64,000 bases of DNA from Rhizomys pruinosus (Eukaryota; Chordata; Mammalia; Rodentia; Spalacidae), in the NCBI GenBank assembly GCA_009823505.1, contig VZQC01007982.1, forward strand, positions 3,928,993 to 3,992,992, read 5' to 3'. The translations under genes and the position numbers were made by a program. The notes under the pieces were generated by a model. That model saw only the letters and a list, made by a program, of their open reading frames with translations, searched no databases and was not told the origin of the DNA. This document shows, in pieces, positions 22,544 to 34,295 of the stretch. How positions within the stretch are numbered: the first letter of the stretch is position 1; each line of letters begins with the position of its first letter.

Positions 22544-22793
22544 GAATATAACTCTTGGGGCTGGAGAGGTGGCCTAGCAGTTAAGAGTGCTGGCCACTCT
22601 TGCAGAGGACCTGGGTTCGATCCCCAGCACCCACATGGCGGCTGAGAACCATCTTTAACTCCAGTTCCAGGGGAATCCAACACCCTCTTCTGACCTCCGC
22701 GGCATTGCACGACATGGGCGCATAAACCTACATGCAGACAGTACATTCATACACGTAAATAAAAATAAAATAAAAAAAAAGAATGTGACTCTT
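22544..22793 (+). mobile_element. B2 SINE (single-block subtype) with TSD
   Basis: B2 at 22557-22780 lacks the doubled AACTCCAGTTCCAGG block. Flanks GAATATAACTCTT (22544) and GAATGTGACTCTT (22781) form the target duplication. Confidence 0.95.
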
Positions 22794-23149
22794 TAAGAAA
22801 ACCAGAATTCTTGAGTGTTTTGCTTTGGTTGCGGTGATCTGGGATTAATTTTTGTTTTGTGACTTTCTTTTCATGGTCTGGAACTTTTCTTTTTTGTTGA
22901 CTGTTTCTCTTTTTCCTACCTCCTCCCTCATGCAGCTCTCTCTTACCTTTACACCCACTTCCCTCCTTTACTTTTGTTATAAAGTCTTAAAAAGCCCTTG
23001 GTTCCTGGGTACCCTCCCTTTGCTACCTAAAGAACTTATTTATTTACTTATTTATTTTTGTAAGAGGTGGTTTTTTTATTTGGCCAAAGGGACCAAAAAG
23101 GCACATGGAGGCCGGAGATTGACACTGGATGTCTTCTTGTATTGCTTTC
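22794..23149. other. Intronic sequence, CT-rich
   Basis: Pyrimidine-rich intron 2 sequence with no recognised element. Confidence 0.4.
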
Positions 23150-23365
23150 TACCTTCTTTTTGGTTTGTTGTTGAGGCATGGTCTCTCACTATACCTGAAG
23201 CTAACTGATTCAGCTAGACTGTCCAGCAAACTGTAGTTTGTCTCTGGCCTCACTGAGGTTATAGATGTATGCTACCATGTCCAGCTTTTATGTGGGTGCT
23301 GGAGATCTGAACTTAGCTTCTCATGCTTACCCACTAAACACTACCTACAGCTATCTCCCTATCAC
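23150..23365 (-). mobile_element. Old B4/RSINE-type SINE, minus strand
   Basis: GAGGCATGGTCTCTCACTAT...ACCATGTCCAGCTTTTATGT resembles the reverse of a B1-ID composite. Strongly diverged. Confidence 0.55.
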
Positions 23366-23929
23366 TTGGCTGTGTATTTTGATGATCACTCCTTATTATA
23401 ATTTTTTTCAACTATTCTTTGATAAGTACCAGCAATTGCTACCTATATGGAGCACTGATTTATTTATTGGCTTTTTTTTAAAGCTGTGATGTTGTGCTTG
23501 TTGTCTCAGCAGATTTAGAATGTGAACTCTGGTTCCTCACGCCAAAAATCTTTCCTGATCTTTTTCAGTCATTTTTTTTTTCAATAAATATTCTTACCCC
23601 CCTTTATAAAACAACTAGAATAGAAAAACAACTAGAAGAACCCCAACATGCTAGGCACTGTGAAGGCTGGTGCTTTCTGCTTAAATTGTGGTGTGGAGTA
23701 CAGAGCAACATGCTTGACCCCTTCTTTAGCCCTTAGCAGCTGCCCCTCAAGGACCTTTGGGGGACCATGCCCTGTTTAAGACTGTGGTTTAAATTCACTG
23801 TCTGCACAATGATATTGTGGAGACTCCCTGGCCTGTACCTACTCAGGAATAGCTATGCTCAGAACATCATCACATCCTTTATTTCTTGTCCTCAAGACCT
23901 TATATTAATAAGGTAAGTAATACTTAAAT

Positions 23930-24060
23930 TATACTTAGAATACTGGATATGAGTTTCAGCGTCTTGGAGTCCAGTTCTAGAACCAGTAAGCTCTTAATCA
24001 TTCTTGAAGCAGTCTACTGATCTCTTTACATTTTAAAAATGACTGGGAAATTTTGAAAGG
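23930..24060 (+). mobile_element. Possible MIR remnant
   Basis: TCCAGTTCTAGAACCAGTAA...CTTAATCATTCTTGAAGCAG resembles the MIR core. Confidence 0.4.
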
Positions 24061-24715
24061 AATACTATAATTCTTAGCCTTTAGAAATGGTAATTTCCTC
24101 TGATGGATTTATCTGTGAAACTGAGTAAAGCTATAGATCATTTGCTCTAGATTTAAAGTAAACCCTGTAGTCCATTTTGACCCAATATGCTAAGCTCAAG
24201 AGGGGTCAGAAAGTGAATGTATAGAGCTGCTGACCTTCTGGCTTTGCCTTGGGTAATCACCACAAGGGTGAGGGACCTTTTGATATTTGTGTTTTCTGAT
24301 TAGTTTGGTTGACTGAAAGGACTTCGTCCTAATCTCAAGGGAGGCCCAGCAGTGATTTCTGCTTTGCCGCCTACCACTCAAAGTCAATAGCATCTTTGCT
24401 GCAAAGTGCCTATTCGGTCCTGATACTGAAACAAGGGCCTCATCGTTTCAATATATGAGGGTCTGAGAAAAAGGAAACAAACAAAAGAAACGTTTATTAT
24501 ACCAGACAGTTTCCCCAGAAAGTAAATGTCACATAAGTCAATGTTATGAATTAACACCAGTGTTTGGAATAGCATTAAAGGGTGAAAGCTCTTTGCAAAA
24601 AAGCCTTTAATAATTGATTAATGAGAGAGGAAAAATGTTGGGGGAAAATGAAGTGTTCAGATACTTGAGCCTGTGGAGGACATTTCTCATTCATACCACC
24701 ATCAGTGAAGGCCTG
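24061..24715. other. Intronic sequence, nothing recognised
   Basis: No gene or SINE; short open frames only. Confidence 0.4.
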
Positions 24716-24719
24716 TATG

Positions 24720-25310
24720 CAAAGGTGGTGAGGAAGAGGATCTGGAAGGGGACTTTGTAGAAGGAGGAATAGCAGCTGCAAAGATCCTGAGGTAGGGTGA
24801 TATTCAGAATTTCAGAGAGGCAGCAAGAGGGCCAGGGAGGAGAGAGCAAAGTGAGGAGTGGAAAGAGTGATGGGAAGATCAGAGAGCTGGTGTGTGAGGG
24901 GTGACATGGGGCCTGGGCCGTAGGGTCTGGCAGGTCATTAGAAGACTCTGATTTTAATGGATGAACTGATGATGTACACTTAGCTGTTGTTCCTGATGAT
25001 TTAACAATGTATATGTTATACTATAATTCTTAGCCTTTATAGGTAGGAAGGTTTTTGTTTTTTTGGTCTTTTTCGAGACAGGGTCTCCCTGTAGCCCCAG
25101 CTGTCCTGGAACTCACTCTGTAGACCAGGCTGGCCTTGAACTCACAAAGATCCGCCTGCCTCTGCCTCCCAAGTGCTAGGATTAAAGGCGTGCGCCACCA
25201 CGCCCGGCGGTAGGAAGGGTTTTGAGCATAGAAACAACATAATGTGACTAATATTTTAAAGGACATACTGTAGCTGATGATGTAGGAATAGATTTTAGTG
25301 TGGAACAAGT
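24720..25310 (+). mobile_element. Ancient eutherian repeat split by a B1
   Basis: GCAGCTGCAAAGATCCTGAG...GTCTGGCAGGTCATTAGAAG and, after the B1, GGGTTTTGAGCATAGAAACA...AAAGGACATACTGTAGCTG follow the order of a widespread eutherian interspersed repeat. I recognise the pattern but not a secure name. Confidence 0.6.
25042..25218 (-). mobile_element. B1 SINE, minus strand, with TSD
   Basis: A near-consensus B1 at 25052-25208, flanked by GGTAGGAAGG at 25042 and 25209. Confidence 0.95.
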
Positions 25311-27407
25311 CAATAAGATGTGCTCTTCTCCATCACCTCACATTTTGACATCACTTCATATATCCATTTAGATTATATGGATAGAATCTATGGCCTTGAG
25401 GATAGGTGTTTGCTGACAGGTGGATCTGACTTTCTTCCCAGATAGTCTGAAACTTTTACATTGCTCGAGTCCATTTGGAAATTTTTCTAGATTAAAATAA
25501 ATCATTGTAAATGAAGTACCATTTGTGGCTGATCAGGTCAAGTAATGTGGATAACAACCAACCAACTTGAGTGATCATTTTGTTTTTAAATACATTGTAA
25601 AATTGCTCAACATGAGATGTTGCCACATTAGGAAACCTGAGAATCCATAGGTCCTACCACTGTCTCATAATGACTGTTTTAGCCATGGCATTGGAATATA
25701 TTAGTTAATGCAGGTTGGAGGCTTGCCCCATACATGCGATGTTTGCTATTGTTGAAATTTGACTGTTTCTCAGCAGTATGGGAGGGAAATTAGAGGAGCT
25801 CACACAAATTTCTGTTATATATGATAGTCAGCATGATGCTGTCAGAGGAGGGAGAGGCTGAGAGTGCACTTTCTGTTTTCGTATAAACACAATTAACATT
25901 TTACCCCATTTTTGGCTTCTCTCTTGGTATTAGATCTAGTTCTAAAATTTGTTTTTCTTGTCTATGGCTAAAAATAATTATACATAATTATTCAAGTGAA
26001 AATGTTGGGGCTTCATTATTCAAGAATGTAACATTCATTACTTAACATTTACCTTAAATGACTTTTTGGCTTTTATATGAAAGTATGCTTGAAAGGTAGA
26101 ATTAGAATGAAGAATAGCCTTAATTAATATAAAGAATGTCATAGGAGAACAAAGTGGTCTTTGTAGAATGTTATTTACAGCCCAGACATGAGTGGAAATG
26201 CTGAGTTCTTCCCACGATAAAGCCTCAGGTTTCTAGAAACAGACATGCTAAAGAGTGACCAGTAATGAGAGCCTTAGTTTAGAAGCTGGACAGTGGTCTG
26301 GAGTACACTAATGTAGTTGTAAGAACCAGAAGACAGCCTTTTCATTGAGTTGAAAGGGTTTCTGATGTGTGCTCTAAAGCCCTTGGAATGGGTTGAGGGG
26401 AGACTCAGTTTAAAGCTTAGAATGGAAGCTAAAAAAACTAAAGGGGAGCAAAAAGCATGGGAAATAAAAATGCAAGGGTAATTTAAAAAGTGATCTATAC
26501 TTCCAAAAGGCTTTTAAAGAGAACTGTTGAATGATATTTCTCAAGTTCATTCTTTCTAGGCACTCTATAAAATTCTATGGAAAAAATTTGCTCTCGTGCT
26601 TCTAGCAGGCAAATGTGTAGGAGAGCCCTTAGATGTAGATTTACTTCTACTATTTAAAAGAGGGATGTAGCAATAATTTGTACTTGTAAATTGAAGTAGT
26701 AATTGTCAGTAACCATCTCTTGGTCATCAGGAACTTTTCAGGATCTTTCTGGTCTCCAAGTACCAAGAGCTGATTGCACATTTGCTGTGCCTTCCTACAG
26801 ATAATAAGCATACCATTTCTCTCTCTATTTCTCTTGCTCTGGATTCAGTACTTTTCTGCTTTTGTGACTGAAAGGTTACAGCCTCCCAGTATTTTCTTTG
26901 GCAGGTGTCCATGAGCTCTGCTGAAGCCTACCTCTCCTATCCCTTCTACAAAAGCTGAGCAGGGCTTTAAAAAAGCCCCAGTTAGTTTTCCTCATTTCTT
27001 TGTTTTTCCCAAGGCTGGGTTGCAGAAAATGCTACTTCTCTTCCATCTGTATCGTCTTTCATTTCTTTTTCAATAGCCCTTTGAGCTCTGATTTTTTTTT
27101 TTCTTTTCTCCTAATCTGTAATTAGAGTGACTTACAGTTTTTGTGTATTTAACCTGAAGTTCTTGGTATTGCTGAACAGCTGATCTGGAGTAAATGCGAA
27201 CTTACTGTAATTCTGAGGAAACCAAGCATGATTCATGGTTTTAACAACTTGACTTTTCATGGATTGAAGAATGAAGCAGAGTAATATAGTCTTTCAACTA
27301 TAATTCTAATAAATTAAATGTAACAGACTGAAAATACTATCATCACATTTAAAAAAATAAATAAATGGAGATTTGAGAAATAAATGTTAAGTGAATTTGG
27401 TTCCTTT
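25311..27407. other. 2.1-kb SINE-free intronic stretch
   Basis: No SINE, LINE or gene recognised in AT-rich sequence. It is one of the longest repeat-free stretches of intron 2. Confidence 0.5.
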
Positions 27408-28321
27408 TCTGTGTTTGAATTTTTTTTTTTTTAAACTGTTAAGAAAATTTTTGTGGTTTTATTGTATCATGAGGCATTTGAAACATCTGAACAAATCAAT
27501 ATCTGGGTGGTGAGGCAGCTGCTTTTTCCTTCACTTCTTTGGGTTACTAGAGCAACTTGTCAGTAGATTAAAAAACTAAAACAAAAACAAAAAGACAATC
27601 TTTTGCATTACTTAAGTCTTTCCAAGGCATGCGCTGGTACAACACAAACTTCTCCTGTCAGATGCAACTAGTCTAGCATCCAAACATCATGCACAATGCC
27701 GTGGTGGCAGAAGTGCACTGCACCCACTCCCACCTCGGCCCTGCTCATTTGTGTACGATATTTGGAGCATCTGGAGGAGTGTGATAGTATTGGGAAGAGG
27801 AGAGAGAAGGAAACAGCATGAATATCTGGCCAGGAGGAGGTCAGCCGAAGTTGTGCAGAGCAAGCCTGAACATGTCATTGGTGCAAACCCAAGCATCATT
27901 GATGTTCTTTAATAGGAACATCTGGTGGAAACCCATGATGGGATCTTCATCCGCCTTGAGCTGGCCTACAACCATGCTGATGATACAGCTATCTGGCGTA
28001 GGCTGATGGTCCTGTGCTGTGATGCTATGCTGGATTTTCTGGAACGGAAGGCTAGACAACTTCTCCACAATGGCAGCTTTCCCCTGAAACTGCTGTCCTT
28101 CCCACGTAAGGCATGATGCATCAATATAAATTGCACCTAGTTGGGTTCTATCATTATCAAATAACTGGTAGTAATGCTGAATGAAGCTGGATCCAATCTG
28201 TTCCCAAATTGGCTTGTCTCCCATCCTGGAGCGTCACTGGTCTCGCTGAGACCCGTGGGGCTGGCACGATGGCGGCAGCGGCGGCAGCAACCCAGCGCGG
28301 TCTGCTCTGTGTTTGAATTTT
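27408..28321 (-). pseudogene. NUTF2: NUTF2 processed retrocopy, whole insertion with TSD
   Basis: The inserted unit spans about 27424-28305 and is bracketed by the identical 16-mer TCTGTGTTTGAATTTT at 27408-27423 and 28306-28321. A T-run at the low-coordinate end (about 27420-27432) is the remnant of the poly(A) tail of a minus-strand insertion. About 80 nt of GC-rich 5' UTR, including a CGG/CAG-rich block near 28270-28300, precede the ATG, and about 400 nt of 3' UTR follow the stop. These are the standard marks of LINE-1-mediated retroposition of a spliced mRNA. The perfect target duplication points to fairly recent insertion. Confidence 0.94.
27841..28224 (-). CDS. NUTF2: NUTF2 (NTF2) retrocopy open reading frame, intact
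   Basis: An intronless 127-codon frame reads [20 protein letters not shown] and ends ...[11 protein letters not shown], the full length of nuclear transport factor 2. NTF2 is a small homodimer that binds RanGDP and FxFG nucleoporins and carries RanGDP into the nucleus. I see no substitution relative to the mammalian protein as I remember it, and no frameshift or premature stop. It lies antisense in EXOC4 intron 2 and is flanked by NUTF2-like UTRs inside a target-site duplication, so it is a retrocopy rather than the parent gene. An intact frame fits either a young insertion or a retrogene under constraint. No promoter other than a retained GC-rich 5' UTR is seen. Confidence 0.93.
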   Translation of the reverse strand: MGDKPIWEQIGSSFIQHYYQLFDNDRTQLGAIYIDASCLTWEGQQFQGKAAIVEKLSSLPFQKIQHSITAQDHQPTPDSCIISMVVGQLKADEDPIMGFHQMFLLKNINDAWVCTNDMFRLALHNFG

Positions 28322-28329
28322 ATAGATAG

Positions 28330-28818
28330 GCAGAGTCCCTGCTTCTCCCTCCCCAATTAAAAAAAAATCTTTATTTAAACTTTCTTGACTGACAAATAAA
28401 AATTATATACATTCATGGTATGCAACATATTTTTAAGTATGCATACATTGTGGAATGGTTGACTATATACATTGCCTTACATAATTACCATTTCTCTGTA
28501 GTAAGACCACTTAAAGTATCTCTTAGTAATTGTCAAATAACTTTAGTCAACATGTTGTACAACAGATCTCTTGGGTTACTCCTCTTAACCTAACTGAGAA
28601 TTTGTATCCTATGACTAACATCCCTTCACCCACTGGTAACCACCATTTTACTCTACTGTGAGTTTGACATTGAAGACTTTCACATGCAGGTGACCTCATG
28701 TGGGGTTTGTCTGTGTTTGCCCAGCTTTTTTCACTCAGCCATCATATCTTCTACTTTCTTTCATGTTGTTGCAAATGTCAGGATTTTCTTGTTTTTTCAT
28801 ACCTTTATAAAGGTATGA

Positions 28819-28855
<37 letters not shown>

Positions 28856-28985
28856 ATCTTTATCCACTTAACCTGTTGGACACTTCGATTAATTCTGTAC
28901 CTTGGCTGTTTTGAATAGCTCTGTATGAACATGGGAGTGTAGAGGTCTCCGATGTATTGATTTCATTTCCTTTAGGTATACAGAT
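28330..28985. mobile_element. Ancient LINE-1 remnant with (TC)n inside
   Basis: TTTCTTGACTGACAAATAAA...TACATTGTGGAATGGTTGAC...ATGTTGTACAACAGATCTCT, then ...AACATGGGAGTG, match old L1M-type 3' sequence shared among placental mammals. A (TC)n tract of about 32 bp sits at 28821-28853. Confidence 0.75.
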
Positions 28986-29329
28986 GTTCCTTGATATATA
29001 GTAGGATTATATCTCTGTACTCCCATCTTAGCTCCACAGTGCACTGTAGAGCATCCTTTGTTTACTCTCCTGATTATGGCTCTCTGGGAGCTGTAGCTTG
29101 ATGCTGCAGCTGCTCAGCATCATTACAGTGTTCTATGGAACATACTGTTAGCCTGGAAAATGATCAAAATGATCATAATTTGAAGGATGGCCTCTACTGA
29201 ATGTGTGTTGCTTTAACATCACTGTGAAGTTGATTGTAAGTTGGAGACCATCTGAATACCTAGTAGTGCCATTCCTGGTTCATACAGTAGTACTATTTTT
29301 TTTTTTCCAGGAACCTACATATTAATTTC

Positions 29330-29780
29330 TATAATGGCTTCACTTCCTATCTTTATTGAGGTATAATTTACATACAGTACTATATGATTTATTTGATGAT
29401 GCAATTCAGTGAATATGGTGTTTATATACTTGAATGTGTTATTATCACCTCAGAAAAGTCATTCCTGTTAGGTGTCTCAGGTTAGCTTCAGACTTTTCTC
29501 TTGTAGTTCAGGCTGGCCGCAAGCTCATGCCCCAGCTTTCTAATTGCTGAGGATACATATGCGTACCTCAGCCTGTGGCCTCCTTCTCCTTACATAGTCA
29601 GTTCTCTTCTGCATCCTGCTGCACAAAGCTGTTGATCAGGTCTGTCATTATAGATTAGTTCTGCCTGTTCTAGAACCTGCACATGTCCTTATTGGATGTA
29701 GCTTCTTTTCACAACATAGTAATTTTGATATTTTTTATGTTTCTTCTTTTTCGTTGCTGATTGACCCCATTTCCCATCTT
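29330..29780. mobile_element. Ancient L1 remnant with a B1-like insertion
   Basis: TTATTGAGGTATAATTTACA and ACCTGCACATGTCCTTATTG blocks are typical of old L1 3' ends. A diverged B1-like piece (29475-29575, CAGGCTGGCCGCAAGCTC) interrupts them. Confidence 0.6.
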
Positions 29781-31190
29781 CCAAAATAACATTTCCTTAT
29801 AACTCTAATCAAAAAATAAAGACTCAGTATAGCTTAGTAGTAAAAGTTCTTATAGTTTCTTATGTCTGTCTGTACCTTTGTTTGCTCGGTTTAGGGAGTA
29901 ATTTTGATGTTCTTCCACATATAGCCTCATGCCAATGGATCCTACCATGCTACTGTGAAATTCCATGTCTTTTTCCAATCAGATGGGAATTTGACAAACT
30001 TTACTGACATTTTGTAAGTTTATCCTCCATTCTTGATCAAGAGCCTAGCTGGGCATTATGTGGTAAAATTTATTTTTACCTGGTTCCATAGAACCATTAT
30101 ACATGGAGGGAAAAACTCAGAGTTGTAGAACCAAGTTGATGTGAGAATATTAGGAATTGAGTTCTAACAAATTTTTAACTAATATTTAAGTGGAATGAGT
30201 TTAATAACAAGTTCTTAGTTCAGAGATCAGAAACACCAGAACAATCCAGGAATAGCCTTGAGGGTTACATTTAAGTAAAACCATGAACAGTGCTAAATAA
30301 AAGCTCAGATTCCCTCACCTCATCGTATTGAGGCCCCAGTTCTAGCAAAGCATTTTTTTCCTGCTCCTGAAGTATTTCCATTTCTGACAGTGGCACTATA
30401 CTACTACTGAGTTTGTGTTTTAAAAATTGTGTGTTTACTTCCAGCTATATAGGGAAGATGAGGATTTAGTCCTCTTCCCTCCCAATCATGTCTTTCTTCT
30501 GTATTCTCTCTAAATACTAGTTATATCCTTCCCAGTTTTTTAAAAGCAGTCAGTGCTACCTTATTGTAACCATTTAAGTAGTTACATCTGAGCCATCTAG
30601 TACAATTATGTTTTCTTCTGTGCAACTTTGTTGCTGCTGTTGTTTCCCAGGGTTATCATTGAATGGTCCCTATGTTTCTTCTGTTCTCTTGTATAGATGG
30701 AGTAGCATTCCTCAGAAGTTTGCTAATATGGTGCATATAATAGTTACTTGTTGAGATCTTGCATGTCTTTATTCTTTCTTCATACTTAATTGATAGCTCT
30801 TCTGGGATAATTCTTGAATTTTGAAGATATAATACTCCTTTTTCTTTAATAGTACTACTGTGAAAAATCTGGTACTGGTAGGATTCACTAACTTTTATAT
30901 AGATCTTGTTTTCTTTTGAAATCTTTTAAGTTATCATTCATATTTTCTCCTTTTTGCTCTCTCAATTTTGCTCTTTCTTCTGCTTCTCTTGCTTCTCTAC
31001 TCTTTTCTGCTCCCCCCTCCAATAACACAGGTTTTCAAAGCAGCCCAGGCTTATATCGGAGTCACGGTGCTCTCACCACAGTCTTTAATTACTCTGTTGT
31101 TGTCAGCTCTCTTGGCATGCTGTTTTCAGTCTGAAAAGTTATATGCTTTGGTAAATTTTATTTTTAAAAATTTCATTAGTTTTCTCCATT
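29781..31190. other. AT-rich intronic sequence, possibly old LINE
   Basis: No SINE. 30420-30760 has the look of decayed LINE sequence, but nothing can be named with confidence. Confidence 0.35.
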
Positions 31191-31227
31191 TTATTTTATT
31201 TTAATTAATTTTATTTATTTATTTTAT

Positions 31228-31385
31228 TTTATTTTGGTCTTTTTGAGACCTTTTTGAGACTCCCTTTAGTTTCAGCTGGCCTGGAACTCACTTTGTAGTC
31301 TAGGCTGGCCCTGAGCTCACAGAGATCCACCTGCCTCTGCCTCCCAAGTGCTAGGATTAAAGGCATGCACCACCACGCCTGGCTT
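31228..31385 (-). mobile_element. B1 SINE, minus strand
   Basis: A (TTTTA)n tail precedes a B1 with a small duplication of CTTTTTGAGAC near the start of the body. It ends CACCACGCCTGGCT. Confidence 0.93.
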
Positions 31386-31483
31386 CTCCATTTTATTTTT
31401 TTAAAGTCTTTTGCCTTTCCCTTAGAATTCCTGCCTGTTTGGGAAGACTTAGTTTAGTTTAAACTACTTAGTTTAGTCTTTTC

Positions 31484-31530
<47 letters not shown>

Positions 31531-31557
31531 ATCTATCTATCATCTATCTATCATCTA

Positions 31558-31590
<33 letters not shown>
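31484..31590. repeat. (CTAT)n followed by (TG)n
   Basis: About 18 tetranucleotide units with ATC interruptions, then about 15 TG units. Confidence 0.97.
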
Positions 31591-31592
<2 letters not shown>

Positions 31593-31620
31593 CAAGTGTA
31601 CATGCATGTGCTCAGAGTAT

Positions 31621-31975
31621 GTATTAGTTAATTTTTTGTTGTTGTGATAAAACATCATGACCAAGGCAACTTACAGAAGGAAGAGTTTATTTGGCCTGTG
31701 GTTCCAGAGGGTAAGGGTTCATAGTGGCGGAAAGCATGACAAGCGGCAGGCAGAGTAGAAAGTTGAGCGTTCCCGTCTTCAGGCAGGCCTAGGAAGCAGA
31801 GAGAGACAAACTGGAAATGGGCATGGCTAGAACTCTCCCCAGTGATATGCTTCCTCCAACAAGGCCACCCTTCCTAAAGCTCTCCAAATAGGGGCACCAA
31901 CTGGGGACAAAATATCCTAATACTTGGATCCTGTGGTGGATATTTTCATTTAAACCACCACACAATCTTCAGTCT
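31621..31975 (-). mobile_element. URR1-like rodent repeat
   Basis: It begins TTGTTGTTGTGATAAAACAT and continues ...GGAAGAGTTTATTTGGCC...ATGCTTCCTCCAACAAGGCC, with AACCACCACA at its end, matching the family at 50800, 60770 and 62850. Confidence 0.8.
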
Positions 31976-32339
31976 GTCTCCATATTTACCATGCTTGTTT
32001 TCAAATGTTGAACTCTAGTTTTATAATCAGCAGAAGCATAGTGTCAGTAGTGTGTTCTTGTCCCAAATTAGTTAGGAATATAGATTTTCAGGAGTCACAA
32101 ACATGGTAGACTTTCTAGGGTGATGAAAATGTCCCATATATAGAGGAAGGCTTGAATCATACAGGTGTACATATTTGCTAGAACCTATCAAGTGGTATAC
32201 TTGAGTTACAGTCTCCTCAAGTAAAAAATAGAAGCAAAATTGTAAACATGTTGAATTCTAAGTAAAAATCTTAAAACTTTCAAAAGTATTTAAAAGCAGA
32301 CCTGTGAGTTGTGGAAGATCATGAATCTAAAAATTCTCT
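31976..32339. other. Intronic sequence, nothing recognised
   Basis: No repeat or gene identified. Confidence 0.4.
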
Positions 32340-32496
32340 AGACCGGGCGTGGTGGTGCACGCCTTTAATCCTAGCACTTGGGAGGCAGAGGCAGGTGGAT
32401 CTTTGTAAGTTCAAGGCCACCCTGGCCTACAGAGCGAATTCCAGGACAGCTGGGGCTACAGGGAGACCCTGTCTTGAAAAGACCCCAAAAAAAAAA
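32340..32496 (+). mobile_element. B1 SINE
   Basis: A near-consensus B1 (GACCGGGCGTGGTGGTGCAC...) with a short A tail. Confidence 0.94.
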
Positions 32497-32534
32497 TTCT
32501 CTGTCTAGCCCCTGGTCCCCCACCAAATAAAAAA

Positions 32535-32640
32535 GAGTGTGGTGTAATCCTAGTGGTCTGGAGGTAGAGGCAGTAGAATCAGGAATTCTAGGCCACTGAC
32601 TTGAGCCAGCCTTTGTTACATGAGCCCTTACCTTAAAAAG
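32535..32640 (+). mobile_element. Old B1 fragment
   Basis: GTGTGGTGTAATCCTAGTGG...GAGGTAGAGGCAG...TTGAGCCAGCC; diverged. Confidence 0.6.
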
Positions 32641-32688
32641 ATTCTTTTTCTATGTTGTAAAAATTAAAAAATTTATAGAGTAGAAAAT

Positions 32689-32874
32689 GGAAGCTTAGTC
32701 TTTTTTTTTTTTTTTGGTCTTTTTGAGACAGGGTCTCCCTGTAGCCCCAGCTGGCCTGGAACTCACTCTGTAGACCAGGCTGGCCTTGAACTCGCAAAGA
32801 TCCGCCTGCCTCTGCCTCCCAAGTGCTAGGATTAAAGGCGTGCGCCACCACACCCGGCTCGGAAGCTTAGTCTT
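32689..32874 (-). mobile_element. B1 SINE, minus strand, with 14-bp TSD
   Basis: B1 at 32703-32860, flanked by identical GGAAGCTTAGTCTT at 32689-32702 and 32861-32874. Confidence 0.96.
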
Positions 32875-33254
32875 ACATGTGATTGTGCGTACCCTTCCAC
32901 TGATAGTATGCACATCTTTCCCACCTTTTATCTAATCATGTTGTGCACATGTAACATCTATACTGTGCAGATAACAGAATGCTAGTTGTCTTTATTTAGT
33001 ACCTAATTTCATAGCTGATGCTTAAAATGTAAGGAAAAAAAATCTATGTTATGTCTCTTTATTTTGAGATGTACTTACTAGTTTTTGGATACCAGGCTTA
33101 GTTTTGTTGTAGTCATTCGAGCACTCAGATCTCTAATTTTAAACTCCTGCTGGAGTTCTAGAGCTACTGTCAGTTGAAGAGGACAGCTACAAGGAGAATT
33201 GGAGAAGGAATAAATAACATTAGACTTTCACACTGAACCTCCTCCTTTTAAGTA

Positions 33255-33440
33255 TATTAATATTTATATGGTGCTTTGTATTTTCAGAGTGCCTAATATC
33301 CTTAGTAATTCTAGATTTATTCAATGGTATATTAGGAGTAGTTTTCTCATTTCATGGGAGAGAAAATAGAAACATAGAGAGAGAGAGAGATGCACCCAAG
33401 TGAGTCCTTGCCAGAATCAGGACTAGAATTTTCAAGGGGA
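33255..33440 (+). mobile_element. MIR SINE remnant next to exon 3
   Basis: MIR-like order (TATATGGTGCTTTGTATTTT...TTTCTCATTTCATGGGAGAG...GAATCAGGACTAGAATT) with a (GA)n at 33376-33390. Confidence 0.65.
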
Positions 33441-33578
33441 CCAACTAAGAGGAGTAAGTGGGACTGTGAATTAGGAACTGGTACATAAAGCAAAACCAAC
33501 GAGGAACACTAACCAGGTTAGGGGCTTAGGCTGGCAAGACTTTGAACTGACCAAAGAAAAAAATTTGTTTTATTGTAG

Positions 33579-33773
33579 GTAAAAGAGAATCTACTTTCCT
33601 GTAAGATGCTGTTGCACTGCAAACGGGATGAACTTCGGAAACTGTGGATTGAAGGAATTGAACATAAGCATGTCTTGAACCTGCTGGATGAAATTGAGAA
33701 CATCAAACAAGTGCCTCAGAAGCTGGAACAGTGTATGGCCAGCAAGCACTATCTCAGTGCCACTGACATGCTG
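33579..33773 (+). CDS. EXOC4: EXOC4 (Sec8) coding exon 3
   Basis: This 195-nt exon encodes 65 codons, about residues 93-157 of EXOC4, beginning [10 protein letters not shown] and ending HYLSATDML. The acceptor is TTGTTTTATTGTAG at 33565-33578, and the donor GTAAGA starts at 33774. It is phase 0 at both ends and joins exon 2 at ...KIKQ/VKEN with no frame change, so skipping it alone would remove 65 residues in frame. The segment belongs to the N-terminal Sec8 domain that packs against other exocyst subunits through long helices. No stop or frameshift is present. Intron 2 between the two exons is 11,413 bp. Confidence 0.97.
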
Positions 33774-34089
33774 GTAAGAGAATAGGCTGGCCTGTGAAAA
33801 GGCTTGCTTTTGCTGAGATGTACAAGCAGTCTCTTCTGTTCTTTCTGGGTCATCTAATGGTATCAGTTGCCCTCTTGGGATTTACAAGCACTTGTAGGTG
33901 AAGCCTGGCTAATTTTCTTTCTAATTTCAGCATTTGAAATGTTAGATGGTTATTATTTGTGTACTGCTATCTGCTTTTGGAACAATGGCAAGAAAGACCA
34001 TGGAAAGAAGCCAGTACTTATATCATGTTAGAATGGTACTGAGGGTGTTCTTAGCTTCAGAGGGAGATCATGAGTCCCATTTTAAATAA

Positions 34090-34240
34090 AAATGATCTCT
34101 GTACGGGATGGTGGCATACACCTTTAATTCCAGCACCCAAGATGGAGAAGCAGGCAGATTTCTGTGAGTTCAAGGCCGATCTGGTCTACATAGTGAGTTC
34201 CAGGACAGCTGGGGCTACAGGGAAACCCTGTCTCAAAAAG

Positions 34241-34295
<55 letters not shown>

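Larger units (their letters stand above)
22166..33578 (+). other. EXOC4: EXOC4 intron 2 (complete)
   Basis: A complete phase-0 intron of 11,413 bp bounded by GTGAGC at the donor and TTGTAG at the acceptor. It contains one full-length B2 near the donor, a split ancient repeat with a B1 insertion, the antisense NUTF2 retrocopy, ancient LINE remnants, several microsatellites, a URR1-like repeat and a pair of B1 copies. Confidence 0.93.

Noticed and set aside
31484..31590. Regularly spaced repeats that might suggest a CRISPR array
   Set aside because: They are simple tetra- and dinucleotide microsatellites in a mammalian intron, with no repeat-spacer structure.
33518..33706. Minus-strand open frame over exon 3
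   Set aside because: A shadow of the conserved EXOC4 reading frame.
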